Assembly (NCBI GenBank): GCA_963776935.1
Contig: CAVZOP010000012.1
Location: 124,001 to 188,000 of the forward strand
Direction: 5' to 3'
Source: JALOLG01 sp963776935
GTDB lineage: Bacteria > Actinomycetota > Acidimicrobiia > Acidimicrobiales > Ilumatobacteraceae
DNA length: 64,000 nucleotides
Shown: positions 9,811 through 17,753 of the stretch, in pieces
How the letters are laid out: every line of letters begins with the position of its first letter
Position numbering within the stretch: position 1 is the first letter of the stretch
The notes under the pieces: model-generated
Seen by the model: the letters and a program-made list of their open reading frames with translations, nothing else
The model's database searches: none
Told to the model about the DNA's origin: nothing
Made by a program: the position numbers and the translations under genes

Positions 9811-9850
9811 CATGTCATCAAGTGTCATCAAGTGTCATCAAGTGTCATCA
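9811..9850. repeat. Four tandem copies of a 10-bp unit (operator candidate)
   Basis: Consecutive units CATGTCATCA, AGTGTCATCA, AGTGTCATCA and AGTGTCATCA lie between the WYL regulator start (9750, minus) and the small divergent gene (9873, plus). A 10-bp period is close to one helical turn, so the four copies would face the same side of the DNA, as repeated protein-binding sites do. No further copy was noticed in the window. Confidence 0.6.
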
Positions 9851-9872
9851 ACGTCAGCTTGGAGCGCCCGCC

Positions 9873-10073
9873 GTGTCCCACTTCGATCTCCACCTCCAGT
9901 TCGCACTCGACCGCAGCCATCGTTTCGAGATGGCCGCGACCGAGTACCGGGCGATCGCCCGGGCCGACGCCGCGGCGCCGGGCTACGCAGCCCCCGAGCT
10001 GCGCGTCCCGGCGCCGATCTCGTCGCGTCCCGTGGTTATGCAGTCATCGTCCTCCTCGCAGGCGGCCGCGTGA
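9873..10073 (+). CDS. Small protein of unknown function (66 aa)
   Basis: Begins with GTG at 9873, 8 bases after a GGAG box, and reads SHFDLHLQFALDRSHRFEMA..., ending in a serine/alanine-rich tail (MQSSSSSQAAA). There is no signal peptide or membrane segment. The N-terminal half has amphipathic-helix character (LHLQFALDRSHRFEMAATEY). I do not recognise a family. It is transcribed away from the WYL regulator, with the 10-bp repeats between them. Its last 38 bases overlap the end of the convergent membrane-protein frame. The good ribosome-binding site is the main support. Confidence 0.55.
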   Translation: MSHFDLHLQFALDRSHRFEMAATEYRAIARADAAAPGYAAPELRVPAPISSRPVVMQSSSSSQAAA

Positions 10074-11233
10074 CCGACGCCCGTTGCGTGTGCGTGCGGG
10101 CGGACCGCGCCGAAGGGGTCCGCGGCGCCCTCCGGTCACGGCCCACCCGATCGACCGGGTGTCCGCCGACACCCGATCGAGGTTCCCGCCGAACTGGTCG
10201 GGCGTCCGCCGACGCCCGACCTGGGGGTACCCGCCGGCTTGTCCGGTCGTCCGCCGACGCCCGGACCGGGGGTACCCGCCGTGGTGGCCACGCGTCCGCC
10301 GAAGCGCGACCGGTTGGTTCCCGCTCGCGGTCAACGGCCGCCTGGGCTCGTTGACCACGCCTGCTGACCGCCCGTCTCACGACGGCGATCACGATTGACG
10401 ACGCGGCGATTGCCGCGAGAGCGACCACCAGTGCGACGCCGGGCAGACCGCCGCCGTCCGCACGGCTGGTCGGGTCCCACCCCTCCGACGTCTCGACGGG
10501 CGCCAGCCCCTCGCCGGCGGCGAGGTTGGGCGAACCGGGTGACGTGGCGGCGGTCCGGCCGAGGTTCGTGGTCGTCGAGTCGGCGGCTGGCGACACCGGA
10601 TCCGCGGCGGTCGGCGTCGTGTCGAACACCGAGCCGGTGGGCGGTCGAGATCCGATCGCGTGCGTCCGCGCTCCGCCGCCGGTGGGCGGCCGTCGGGCGG
10701 GATCGCCGGTGGCGACAACCCCGGCGTCAGCCGGTCCTGAGATCGCCGGGCCGGGAGGAGTGAGCGACGGTCGGTCCAGGGTTCGGGGCAGGCGTCGGCT
10801 CGACGGGGCTGTCGGGGTCGCCGGCCGGTGGCCCACTGCCATCGCCGATCGCGGGCGGCACAGCTGCGGCGGGGTTCGAGACCGCTGGGTCCGCGATCGG
10901 CGGGAGCGGACTCCCGACGTCGGGGTCGAGGACGGGTGGTTCGGGCGCCGGCTGTGCGTCCGGCACGGGTGGCCCGGGGCGAGCTGGAGATCAGCAGGGA
11001 TCGCGGCGTCGAGGTCGTCGAGTGCTTGCACGACGATCGAGGTCGTCCGGTCGAGCACCGTCGCGATCGGTGTCTGGTCGGGGCTGGGTTGCGAGCTGTC
11101 GAGCACGGCGGACGTGAGGTCGTCGAGCTCGTCGAGGTCGAGCAGCCCGGCCGTCGTGGGTTGGCCCTGCAGACGCGAGGCCCGCAAGTGCGGCCGTCGT
11201 TGCGAGCAGGGCGCGGCGAATGAGCCGTGTCAT
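10036..11233 (-). CDS. Secreted, C-terminally anchored Pro-rich protein A (several frameshifts)
   Basis: The ATG at 11233 opens a signal peptide (MTRLIRRALLATTAALAGLA). The frame then shifts (11150-11210) to an acidic segment LLDLDELDDLTSAVLDSS, again near 10975 to a Pro/Asp-rich stretch (PPVLDPDVGSPLPPIADP), and back near 10745. It then runs through the motif SPNLAAGEG to one C-terminal membrane helix (GVALVVALAAIAASSIVIAV) followed by arginines. The tail after the helix is built from 15-residue repeats that coincide with the 45-bp DNA repeats at 10161. Protein B next to it has the same plan and shares PNLAAG, so they are probably paralogous surface proteins. The true end is uncertain because of the breaks. 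Confidence 0.55.
10145..10320. repeat. Tandem ~45-bp repeats, each with a small hairpin
   Basis: Four units start with GTCCGCCGA at 10161, 10204, 10249 and 10294 (spacing 43, 45, 45). The first two contain an 8-bp perfect palindrome arm around CGCC: CGGGTGTC/GACACCCG, then CGGGCGTC/GACGCCCG, a compensating base-pair change. The third has one mismatch and the fourth is decayed. Between hairpins is a conserved stretch with GGGGGTACCCGCCG. The array lies inside the tail of membrane protein A, downstream of the small gene at 9873. Confidence 0.7.
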
Positions 11234-11315
11234 GTCTGTCTCCTTCGAGGATCGAATCGTTCAACTGGGCGGCGCACCGGCGAGGCGGCGCGACGATCAC
11301 GCACGGATGGCGCGA

Positions 11316-12420
11316 CTACCCAGGACGTTCGACCGAGGAGAAGACGAGCGCAGAGCGCCACGACACTTCGGTCGTGACGCGACGCGAGAGCAGCAACATC
11401 GCCGCCGCCGTCGCAGTCATCACGGCGAGCAGCGTCGATGGGGCGCCCGGCGTGGGCGCGGGCGACGGGACACCGGAGAGCACCCCGCTCACGAGGCTCT
11501 CGACCACTCCTGATCCGGCTGCGAGATTCGGGAACCAAGTCGGCGTTGCTGACCATCCGCCGGGCGATGTGATCACGAGATCGGATGACGTGCCGGTCGG
11601 GGCCGGGCGACCGAGGAGCTCTGCGCCGCTGGCCGGGTCGTTGAGTGCCGCGGCGGTCGTCGCCGCCGAGGCGGGCGAAGCGGTGTTCGGCGTCGTGGCA
11701 CCGACGGTCGGGGACGCCAGCGCCGGCGAGACGATGTCGACTGGAGCGGCGACGACGGCGGCCGAGCCACTGTCGCCGTCGACGGGGGTGGTGGGCGTCG
11801 ACACCGGCTGTGTGCCGGGCTGTGGCGCCGTGCCGCCCGGCGTCGTGGGCACCGGATCAACGACCTCGGGCCGGTCCGGCGGCGTGACCGGCGGGATCAC
11901 GACGTCGACGATCGGCTTGACCGTGTCGGCCACGGGGCGCACGACGGGGACGATGACATCGACAACGGGAGCGACAACAGGGTGACGACGGGAGCGACGA
12001 CGTCGTCGACGATCGGCCTGACCGTGTCAGTGACCGGAACGACGACGGTGTCGAGGACCGGCGGGATCGTGTCCGTCAGGGGCGCGATCATCTCGGCGAC
12101 GGGGCGGACCACGATGTCGACGATCGGCTCGACGGTGTCGGTGACCGGAACGACGACCGGCGTTACGGGTTGCGTGACGGGTTCGAGGATTGGTGCGACG
12201 ACGTCGTCGACCGGCTCCAGGATCGGCGTCAGCAGCGATCCGACCGCACGCTCGCCACCCAACAGATCGCCGAGCCCGGCCGGCTGGTGGCCGCGGCGGC
12301 GGTGCCCCCGCCGTTCAGCACGGCGAGGACCAGGAACATCAACGCACTCGCGAAGGCGACACCGACGGCGCGCAGCACGAGGCGTACGCCGGTCGTCCTC
12401 TTCTCCGTGCGATGGGTCAT
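11316..12420 (-). CDS. Secreted, C-terminally anchored Val/Pro-repeat protein B (two frameshifts)
   Basis: The ATG at 12420 gives a basic N-terminus and signal helix (VLRAVGVAFASALMFLVLAV). After a frame break near 12300 comes a long run of imperfect heptad-like units built on PVxDxVxPI (ILEPVDDVVAPILEPV, PVTDTVEPIVDIVV). After a second break near 11970-11990 the repeats continue into a Thr/Pro-rich linker, the motif FPNLAAGSG, and a C-terminal membrane helix (LLAVMTATAAAMLLL) followed by Arg-Arg. It looks like a cell-surface stalk protein. It shares its plan and the PNLAAG motif with protein A immediately downstream. Both breaks are in repetitive GC-rich DNA. The function is not known. Confidence 0.6.
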
Positions 12421-12467
12421 GCGTCCGCCAAGCAGCATCAGGAGATCCAATGGGAATGGATCCGCCG

Positions 12468-12489
12468 TTCGTCAAGCCGCCTTGACGAA
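12468..12489. promoter_or_regulatory. Perfect inverted repeat upstream of protein B (operator candidate)
   Basis: TTCGTCAAG, CCGC, CTTGACGAA: a perfect 9-bp palindrome arm with a 4-base gap, 48-69 bases upstream of the protein B start on the minus strand. The arm contains TTGACG, similar to a -35 box in that direction, so a repressor bound here could block the promoter. No regulator is linked to it. Confidence 0.4.
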
Positions 12490-12592
12490 TACGAATATCA
12501 CGCGCCGACAGCGTCTGCCAGCGACGAGCGGAGGATTTCCCGAAACTTCGCGGGGAGACGTCGCGCCGCGGCCATCGGCGCGCGCTCCGCGA

Positions 12593-13030
12593 CTACGCCA
12601 CGCAGAACTCGTTGCCCTCGGGATCGGCCATCGTGACCCACGAGTGCGGGCCCTGCTGACCGTCGTACAGACGGGTCGCGCCCAGCCCCTCGAGGCGGGC
12701 GACCTCCGCCTCGACGCGGTCGGCGCCGACGTGGACGTCGACGTGCATCCGGTTCTTGGTCGACTTCGGCTCCGGAACGAGCTGGAAGTACCAGCGCGGC
12801 CGCCGTCCGTCGGTGTCGATCATCGCCGCCCCCTCGCGCCACGCCAGCACGCCGTCGACGGTGGTGACGTCGGCGTCGGTGGCGAGGCCCTCGTCGAGCA
12901 TCTTCTGGACGAAGTCGCCGTCCTGCTCGACGGTGTAGCCCAGGGCGGCGGCCCAGAACTTGGCCTGGCTGTGCGGGTTCGCGCAGTCGAGCGCGAGCTG
13001 GAGCTGAGGGGTCGCAGCGGCGTCTGTCAT
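12593..13030 (-). CDS. VOC / glyoxalase-like protein
   Basis: A 145 aa protein of the vicinal-oxygen-chelate fold (Glyoxalase_6 type). It begins LQLALDCANPHSQAKFWAAA, has the mid-protein MHVDVHVGADRVEAEVARL, and ends SWVTMADPEGNEFCVA, the normal VOC C-terminal metal-site strand. Members include lyases and dioxygenases as well as resistance and carrier proteins, so the role here is open. It stands alone between the surface-protein genes and the Excalibur-like gene, with a weak ribosome-binding site. Confidence 0.85.
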   Translation of the reverse strand: MTDAAATPQLQLALDCANPHSQAKFWAAALGYTVEQDGDFVQKMLDEGLATDADVTTVDGVLAWREGAAMIDTDGRRPRWYFQLVPEPKSTKNRMHVDVHVGADRVEAEVARLEGLGATRLYDGQQGPHSWVTMADPEGNEFCVA

Positions 13031-13199
13031 TCGGACACTCTAGGAACCGTCAAGGACAGGATCGGTCCGCAATCGGACGCCGCAATCAGACAGGGCGGGT
13101 CGACGACGGTCCCGTGCCCGAGTGGACGTGGAACCCGCGTCCCGGTCGCGGGATCCTGGGATCGACGGCGATCCGACCGAGGTGCAAGTGCCCCTCGTC

Positions 13200-13336
13200 A
13201 CCCCGTCCGACACCTGAATCGGGGCCCCGACTTCACATCTGGGTGGCCGCCGGACAATGATTGGGGCCTTCGGTGGGACGGCGTCCGGTGGATCCTCAAG
13301 GCGCCGTCGACTCGCACCGATGAGTCAGCGTCATGA
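13200..13336 (+). other. Possible 3' end of a small gene with a GWxxD...LRWDG motif
   Basis: The stretch from VOC to the next gene (13031-13332) has no complete gene I can support. One frame ending with TGA at 13336 reads FTSGWPPDNDWGLRWDGVRW, resembling the short DUF2510 motif (GWYxDP...LRYWDGxxW). Its TGA overlaps the next ATG (ATGA, 13333-13336), which is typical of coupled genes. The upstream part of the frame is not protein-like, so this may be the tail of a broken gene. Confidence 0.3.
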
Positions 13337-13734
13337 AAGAGCGGGAAGCGGGTAGCCGGTCAGGCGACATCACAACGCGTTCAGGCGCGCAGCAATGGCA
13401 GTCCGGTTACTGGTGGCGGTGCCGGCACCTCCACGTTCCGGTGATCGTGTGGATCGTGGCCAGTGTCCTCGGTGGCGCGGCCATCGGCAGCGCGCTCGAA
13501 CCCGATGCCGAGGGCGACAAAGCCCCCACGACCACCGAAGTCGTCGTCGAGCAGGAAGCCGTCGTCGAGCAGGAAGCCAGCGTCGACTGCGACGCCGACG
13601 ACGCGGCCTGCGTGCCGGTCGCCGGCGACCTCGACTGCGTGGACACTGATACCGATGTCGACACCGATGTCGACGGCACGTCGTATCGAGCGGACCCGGT
13701 CGACGCCGACCACGACAGCATCGGCTGCGACTGA
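13333..13734 (+). CDS. Small membrane-anchored Excalibur-like protein
   Basis: 133 aa: a basic, Trp-rich start, one membrane helix (VPVIVWIVASVLGGAAIGSA), a Glu/Val-rich linker, then a Cys- and Asp-rich outer domain. The outer pattern CDADDAACVP...DLDC...DPVDADHDSIGCD matches the calcium-binding Excalibur-like domain found at the ends of actinobacterial surface nucleases; the same pattern is in the lipoprotein at 33922. It is probably a surface Ca-binding protein. A TGA overlapping the start suggests coupling to an upstream frame. Confidence 0.65.
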   Translation: MKEREAGSRSGDITTRSGAQQWQSGYWWRCRHLHVPVIVWIVASVLGGAAIGSALEPDAEGDKAPTTTEVVVEQEAVVEQEASVDCDADDAACVPVAGDLDCVDTDTDVDTDVDGTSYRADPVDADHDSIGCD

Positions 13735-13756
13735 CCCCCACCCCGCCCCAACCCCG

Positions 13757-13805
13757 GTTCTGTCTGCCTCAGATGAGCCCACGGGCAATCTGAAGCAGAC
13801 AGTTC
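13757..13805. repeat. Intergenic inverted repeat, copy B
   Basis: GTTCTGTCTGC... pairs with ...GCAGACAG, around CTCAGATGAGCCCACGGGCA. It lies between two convergent genes (the Excalibur-like gene and vapC), where a two-way terminator is expected. It is identical to copy C at 14509 over about 58 bases including flanks, which implies recent duplication or gene conversion. Confidence 0.85.
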
Positions 13806-13817
13806 GACGATTTCCCG

Positions 13818-14240
13818 TCAGACGGGCAGCACCTGCACGCTCGAACCGCCGAGCGCCTTGATGCCTTGATCGAAGCTGGCGACCTGGGCGTCGTGCGCAC
13901 GAGCGATCGCGATGAGATGCGCGTCGGTGACTTGGCGGTGGCCGACCAGTCGATCGTGTGGGACCAACGGGTTGTCGATGTACCCGCGGTCGTCCGGCAG
14001 GTACCGATGATCACTCCGATTGACGAGGGCCGACAGGATGGCGGTCGCTTCGCGGACCGTGATCGCGTCCTTGAGCACGCCGGGGTTCGACGACACACGG
14101 ACGAATCCGGTTTGCGTGACGGAGCACGTGGCGACGACGTCGCCGTCGAGACCAGCGAACCAATGCCGGGCAGCCGCGTGGTGGAGGTGGCTCTCCCACA
14201 TCAGCGCCACGAGCACGTTGACGTCGGGGAGCAGGATCAT
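13818..14240 (-). CDS. vapC: VapC-type PIN-domain toxin
   Basis: A 140 aa PIN-domain ribonuclease, toxin of a type II toxin-antitoxin pair. It starts MILLPDVNVLVALMWESHLH, with the first catalytic Asp at residue 6. The later acidic residues are in VTDAHLIAIA and the C-terminal ASFDQGI. VapC enzymes cleave tRNA or rRNA. The start overlaps the antitoxin stop by 4 bases (ATGA), so the pair is translationally coupled. Confidence 0.9.
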   Translation of the reverse strand: MILLPDVNVLVALMWESHLHHAAARHWFAGLDGDVVATCSVTQTGFVRVSSNPGVLKDAITVREATAILSALVNRSDHRYLPDDRGYIDNPLVPHDRLVGHRQVTDAHLIAIARAHDAQVASFDQGIKALGGSSVQVLPV

Positions 14241-14458
14241 TCGTCGTCGAGCGCGCGACGGACCATGTCCGATGTGATCAATGGCGAATCGGCGCTGGCC
14301 CGGATGATCGGGAGGCCATCGACGATGTCGACCGCGCGCGGCGCCAATCCCGCCCGCGCCAGCGCCGACACCACGGCACCGATCGACTGCTGCCGCGCAC
14401 GGGCGAGTTCACGAGCCGCGGCGAGCACGTCGTCGTCGAGATCGAGTGTCGTTCGCAC
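14237..14458 (-). CDS. vapB: VapB-type ribbon-helix-helix antitoxin
   Basis: 73 aa. It starts MRTTLDLDDDVLAAARELAR, the strand and first helix of a ribbon-helix-helix DNA-binding fold, and ends with an acidic segment SDMVRRALDDE that should wrap the toxin. It neutralises the VapC encoded immediately downstream and probably represses its own promoter. A short AT-richer palindrome-like stretch (CATCATGATGCTACAACATC) lies just upstream of the start, where an operator is expected. Confidence 0.88.
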   Translation of the reverse strand: MRTTLDLDDDVLAAARELARARQQSIGAVVSALARAGLAPRAVDIVDGLPIIRASADSPLITSDMVRRALDDE

Positions 14459-14508
14459 AACATCATGATGCTACAACATCACGATGCTGTGACCACACCC
14501 CAACCCCG

Positions 14509-14557
14509 GTTCTGTCTGCCTCAGATGAGCCCACGGGCAATCTGAAGCAGACAGTTC
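14509..14557. repeat. Intergenic inverted repeat, copy C
   Basis: Same sequence as copy B. It lies between the start of vapB and the 3' end of the HTH-citrate synthase gene, both on the minus strand, so it would end the citrate synthase transcript before or within the vapB promoter region. Confidence 0.85.
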
Positions 14558-14567
14558 GACGGGATTC

Positions 14568-15743
14568 TCAGCCGACCGAGCGGCGGGCGAGGCCGCGGTA
14601 GCGGACGGGGCGTTCGGCGAGCTCTTCGGCGAGGTGGGCGGCCCAGCCGGCGATGCGGGCGATCGCGAACAACGGTGCCGTCGGGTCGAAGCCGCCCACG
14701 TAGGCGAGCGCGGCGAGGGCGATGTCGATGTTGGGCGGCCGGCTGACCACCCGGCCGGCCTCGGCGAGCAGGTCGTCGAACACGTACAGGCGCCCCTCCG
14801 GGTCGGGCAGTTGGCGAACCGCCTCGACCAGCACCGTGTACCGCGGATCCTCGTTGCGATAGATCGTGTGGCCGAAGCCGGGGAGGCGCTCGCGAGCGAC
14901 GAGCCGGCGGCGGACGGCGTCGGCCGCGCCGAGCTCGGCGCAGTCGTCGAACAGCGCCGACGCCGCAGCACCGGCCGCGCCGTGCAACGTGCCCGACACG
15001 ACCGCCAGCCCGGCGACGATCGCGGCGTACGGGTCGGTGCGTACGGATCCGGCGATGCGCACCGCCAGCGTGCTCGTGGCCAGCTCGTGGTCGGCGAGCA
15101 ACACGAGTGCCCGCCGGATGGCCGCGACGAGTGCGTCGTCGGCGTCGGGCGCGAACACGGCCGCGACCTGGGAGGCGTAGTCGCCGCCGGGCACGGCCGG
15201 AGGCGTCGAGGCGAGCGCGGCCGGGAGCATCGTGAGGATCCGCCGGGCGGCCGTTGCCGGATCGTCGCCGGCATGGCCCATGCCGACGGCCGTGGCGACG
15301 ACGGCGAGGCGGTTGAGCCAGTCGAGCCCGGGCCCGTAGCCGGCGAGCGCGTCGGTGCAGCGGCGCACTGCGTCGGTGTCGGGTGCCGGCCAGGCAATCG
15401 GTTCGGTCGCCAGCTCACCGGTCCACAACAGCTCGGCGACCTGCTCGAAGCTGGCGGATCGAGCGAGCTCGGCGACGTCATGACCGCGATACGTCGGTCC
15501 GGCTTCGTCGAGCACGGTGATGTCGGAGACGATCTGGACGTCGATGCTCGGCCGATCGGCGGCCGGCGGCGGGCGCCGTGACCGCTGGGCCAGCGCCTCG
15601 AGCTCGTCGAGGGCGTACAGCGAGGTGCGGCCGTCGACCGCGGTGCGGCGGCTGAGGACGCCGCGGCTCACGTAGGCGTACAGCGTCGCCCGCTCGACGC
15701 CGAGGACCCGGGCGGCCTCGGTGGCTCCGACGTAGGTGGCCAT
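14568..15743 (-). CDS. Citrate synthase-family protein with N-terminal DNA-binding domain
   Basis: 391 aa. Residues 1-55 are a MerR/HTH_17-like DNA-binding head (TEAARVLGVERATLYAYVSR); the rest is a citrate synthase fold. Active-site motifs are kept: GTLHGAAG, GFGHTIYRNEDPR and PNIDIAL. This head-plus-enzyme form occurs in actinobacteria beside a normal citrate synthase gene, as here. I infer a regulator or regulated paralogue that binds the site at 15774-15800 between the two divergent genes. Whether it is catalytically active cannot be told, but the two His and the Asp positions are present. Confidence 0.88.
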   Translation of the reverse strand: MATYVGATEAARVLGVERATLYAYVSRGVLSRRTAVDGRTSLYALDELEALAQRSRRPPPAADRPSIDVQIVSDITVLDEAGPTYRGHDVAELARSASFEQVAELLWTGELATEPIAWPAPDTDAVRRCTDALAGYGPGLDWLNRLAVVATAVGMGHAGDDPATAARRILTMLPAALASTPPAVPGGDYASQVAAVFAPDADDALVAAIRRALVLLADHELATSTLAVRIAGSVRTDPYAAIVAGLAVVSGTLHGAAGAAASALFDDCAELGAADAVRRRLVARERLPGFGHTIYRNEDPRYTVLVEAVRQLPDPEGRLYVFDDLLAEAGRVVSRPPNIDIALAALAYVGGFDPTAPLFAIARIAGWAAHLAEELAERPVRYRGLARRSVG

Positions 15744-15773
15744 CGCTCCAGTGTGAACGTCGGGGATGACCAG

Positions 15774-15800
15774 ATCAACATTGACTGGATCAACGTTGAT
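15774..15800. promoter_or_regulatory. Duplicated palindromic operator between the divergent citrate synthases
   Basis: ATCAACATTGAC at 15774-15785 and the perfect palindrome ATCAACGTTGAT at 15789-15800, 15 bp start to start. It lies 31-57 bp upstream of the HTH-citrate synthase and 32-58 bp upstream of the second enzyme, so one bound protein could control both. The natural candidate is the HTH-citrate synthase itself. Confidence 0.65.
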
Positions 15801-15831
15801 TCACGTCGTTGACGGGCGGACACTCGTCGCC

Positions 15832-16985
15832 ATGACCGCACTGATCCCAAAAAGCAGCAGCACGGTACCCCCAGGACTCAACGGCGTCGCCGTCGCCGAC
15901 ACGACCATCGGCGACGTCCGCGGCGACGAGGGCTTCTACCACTACCGCGGGCTCGACGCGACCGCCCTCGCCAGGACCCACACGTTCGAAGAGGTCTGGT
16001 TCCTGCTCCACGAGGGTCGGCTGCCGTCGGCCGACGAGGCCGAGGAGTTCACCCGCTGATCGCCTCCCTCCGCTTCGTCCCCGACGAGCTGGTGCCGATC
16101 GTCGACGCCGCGGCCGCGGCCGGCGGGGAGCCGCTGGCCCAGCTGCGCACCGTGCTGTCGCTCGGCGCAACCGTGCTCGGGCTCCGTCCCCTGATCGATC
16201 TCGACCACGACGCCCGCCGCACCCAGTCGCTGCAACTGGCGGCGATCGTGCCGTCGGTGCTGGCGGCCCTCCATCGCCGCGGCCGCGGGCTGGCGATCGT
16301 CACCCCCGACCCCACGCTCGGTCACGCTGCGTCGTACCTCTACGAGACGACCGGCGAGCGGCCCGACCCGGTCGCCGTCCGAGCGGTCGAGCAGTACCTG
16401 TTGCTGACGATCGACCATGGCTTCAACGCGTCGACGTTCACGGCCCGGGTCGTCGCGTCGACCGGTGCCGACCTGGCCGACTGCGTGTGCGCCGCGCTCG
16501 GCGCGCTCGCCGGACCGCTGCACGGCGGCGCGCCCGGTCGGGCGCTCGACGCCCTCGACGCGATCGGCTCGCCGGACCGTGCCGCCGAGTGGGTGCGCGC
16601 CGAGGTCGCGGCCGGGCGTCGGATCATGGGATTCGGCCACGCCGTCTACCGCAGCGTCGATCCGCGGTCGGTCCTCTTGCGAGCGATCGCCGAGGAGCTC
16701 GCCACAACGCAGGATGGTGAACTCGTCGAGCGGGCGATCGCGGTCGAGGCCGAGATCCTCGTCACGCTCGCCGAGCTGAAGCCGGATCGGGCGCTCCCGA
16801 GCAACGTCGAGTACTACGCCGGCGTCGTCATGGCGTCGGCCGGCGTCCCCCGCGAGATGTTCACGCCGACGTTCGCCGTCAGCCGCACCGTCGGCTGGTG
16901 CGTCCACGCCGTCGAGCAGGCCGCAGCCGGCAAGTTGATCCGCCCAGCCGCCAACTACACCGGCCCCGACCCCCACCGCGGCTGA
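15832..16985 (+). CDS. Citrate (or 2-methylcitrate) synthase (one frameshift)
   Basis: About 384 aa. It condenses acetyl-CoA or propionyl-CoA with oxaloacetate. The N-terminal frame ends at EEFTR and TGA (16059); adding one base restores the continuation LIASLRFVPDELVPIVD in the other frame, so the assembly probably lost a base near 16056. Active-site motifs: GPLHGGAPGR, GFGHAVYRSVDPR, then SNVEYYAGVV, where a Glu stands where many family members have Asp. The ending (FTPTFAVSRTVGWCVHAVEQ) is standard. It is divergent from the DNA-binding citrate synthase, with an operator between. The ATG at 15832 has only a weak ribosome-binding site. Confidence 0.88.
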
Positions 16986-16992
16986 CCCCAAC

Positions 16993-17044
16993 CCCGACCT
17001 GTCTGCTTCAAACGAAGCCGTGGGCAATCTGAAGCAGACAGAAC
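16993..17044. repeat. Intergenic inverted repeat, copy D
   Basis: A diverged copy: CCTGTCTGCTTCA... pairs with ...GAAGCAGACAGAACCGG, keeping the GGGCAATCTGAAGCAGACAG core seen in copies B and C. It lies between two convergent gene ends (citrate synthase and the YceI-like gene). Confidence 0.8.
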
Positions 17045-17068
17045 CGGCGGGTGGGTGGGGTGAGGGGA

Positions 17069-17683
17069 TCAGGCGAACGACGGGTGGTTGACCCGGCTGT
17101 CGAGGGAGAACACGACGGGCTGTGACCCGATGCTCGGCAACTGCATGACCCGTGGCTCGGCGAACCGCTCCAACTCGATGCGCGGGATGCGCGTGACGTC
17201 GGGGGCCGTGAACAGCAGATCGACCACGAGTCGCTGGGTGCCGTCACCGGAACGCTGCAGGCGACGGAGCCCGCGTCGAACCGCCGGCGTGCCGATCGTG
17301 CCGGTGCCCGACACCCACGCCCATGTGTCGATGCCGCGGCGGAACACGCCGTGGTAGCTCAGCGTCAGGGTCAGCGGGTCGCGCCGTTCGGCACTCTGGG
17401 CGACGCCCTCGAAGTGCCACTCCGACATTCCGTTGGCGTTCGGGGAGATCCGCACCGCGGTGGCGGTCAGCGTCGAGTCGTCGAGATCGACGCGCAGGGC
17501 GCTGTCAGATGGATCCTCCGCGACGTCGAGGCGCCCGGCGAGCACGTGGACCTGGCGCAGGTCTTGGCGGCGCCCCGACCGGGAGACGGACGAGGCGCGC
17601 ACGACGGGCCACGTCCCGGTGATCGGGATCTCGAGCGTGTCGATGCGGCGGATGGGGAGGCTTGGGGTCTTGGTGGCAGTCAT
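17069..17683 (-). CDS. YceI-like protein
   Basis: 204 aa from the ATG at 17683, which has GAGGAA upstream; the longer frame to 17806 lacks this support. The pattern GTWPVVRASSVSRSG, AGRLDVAEDPSDSALRVDLD, SEWHFEGVA and RDPLTLTLSYHGVF follows the strand order of YceI lipid-binding lipocalin-like proteins (W..hS.v, G.l.v..dp..S.v.v.id). There is no signal peptide. A second, truncated copy lies at 24772-25237 with closely matching phrases. The ligand is unknown. Confidence 0.7.
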   Translation of the reverse strand: MTATKTPSLPIRRIDTLEIPITGTWPVVRASSVSRSGRRQDLRQVHVLAGRLDVAEDPSDSALRVDLDDSTLTATAVRISPNANGMSEWHFEGVAQSAERRDPLTLTLSYHGVFRRGIDTWAWVSGTGTIGTPAVRRGLRRLQRSGDGTQRLVVDLLFTAPDVTRIPRIELERFAEPRVMQLPSIGSQPVVFSLDSRVNHPSFA

Positions 17684-17753
17684 GAGTTCCTCGTTTCGGT
17701 CTGCCCAGCGGGCTCGAGGGTGGGTACGCGTGCGAAGCGTTCGGGGTTCGCGA

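Noticed and set aside
10145..10320. A CRISPR array
   Set aside because: The units are only four, the spacers between hairpins are themselves repeats of each other, and no cas gene is nearby.
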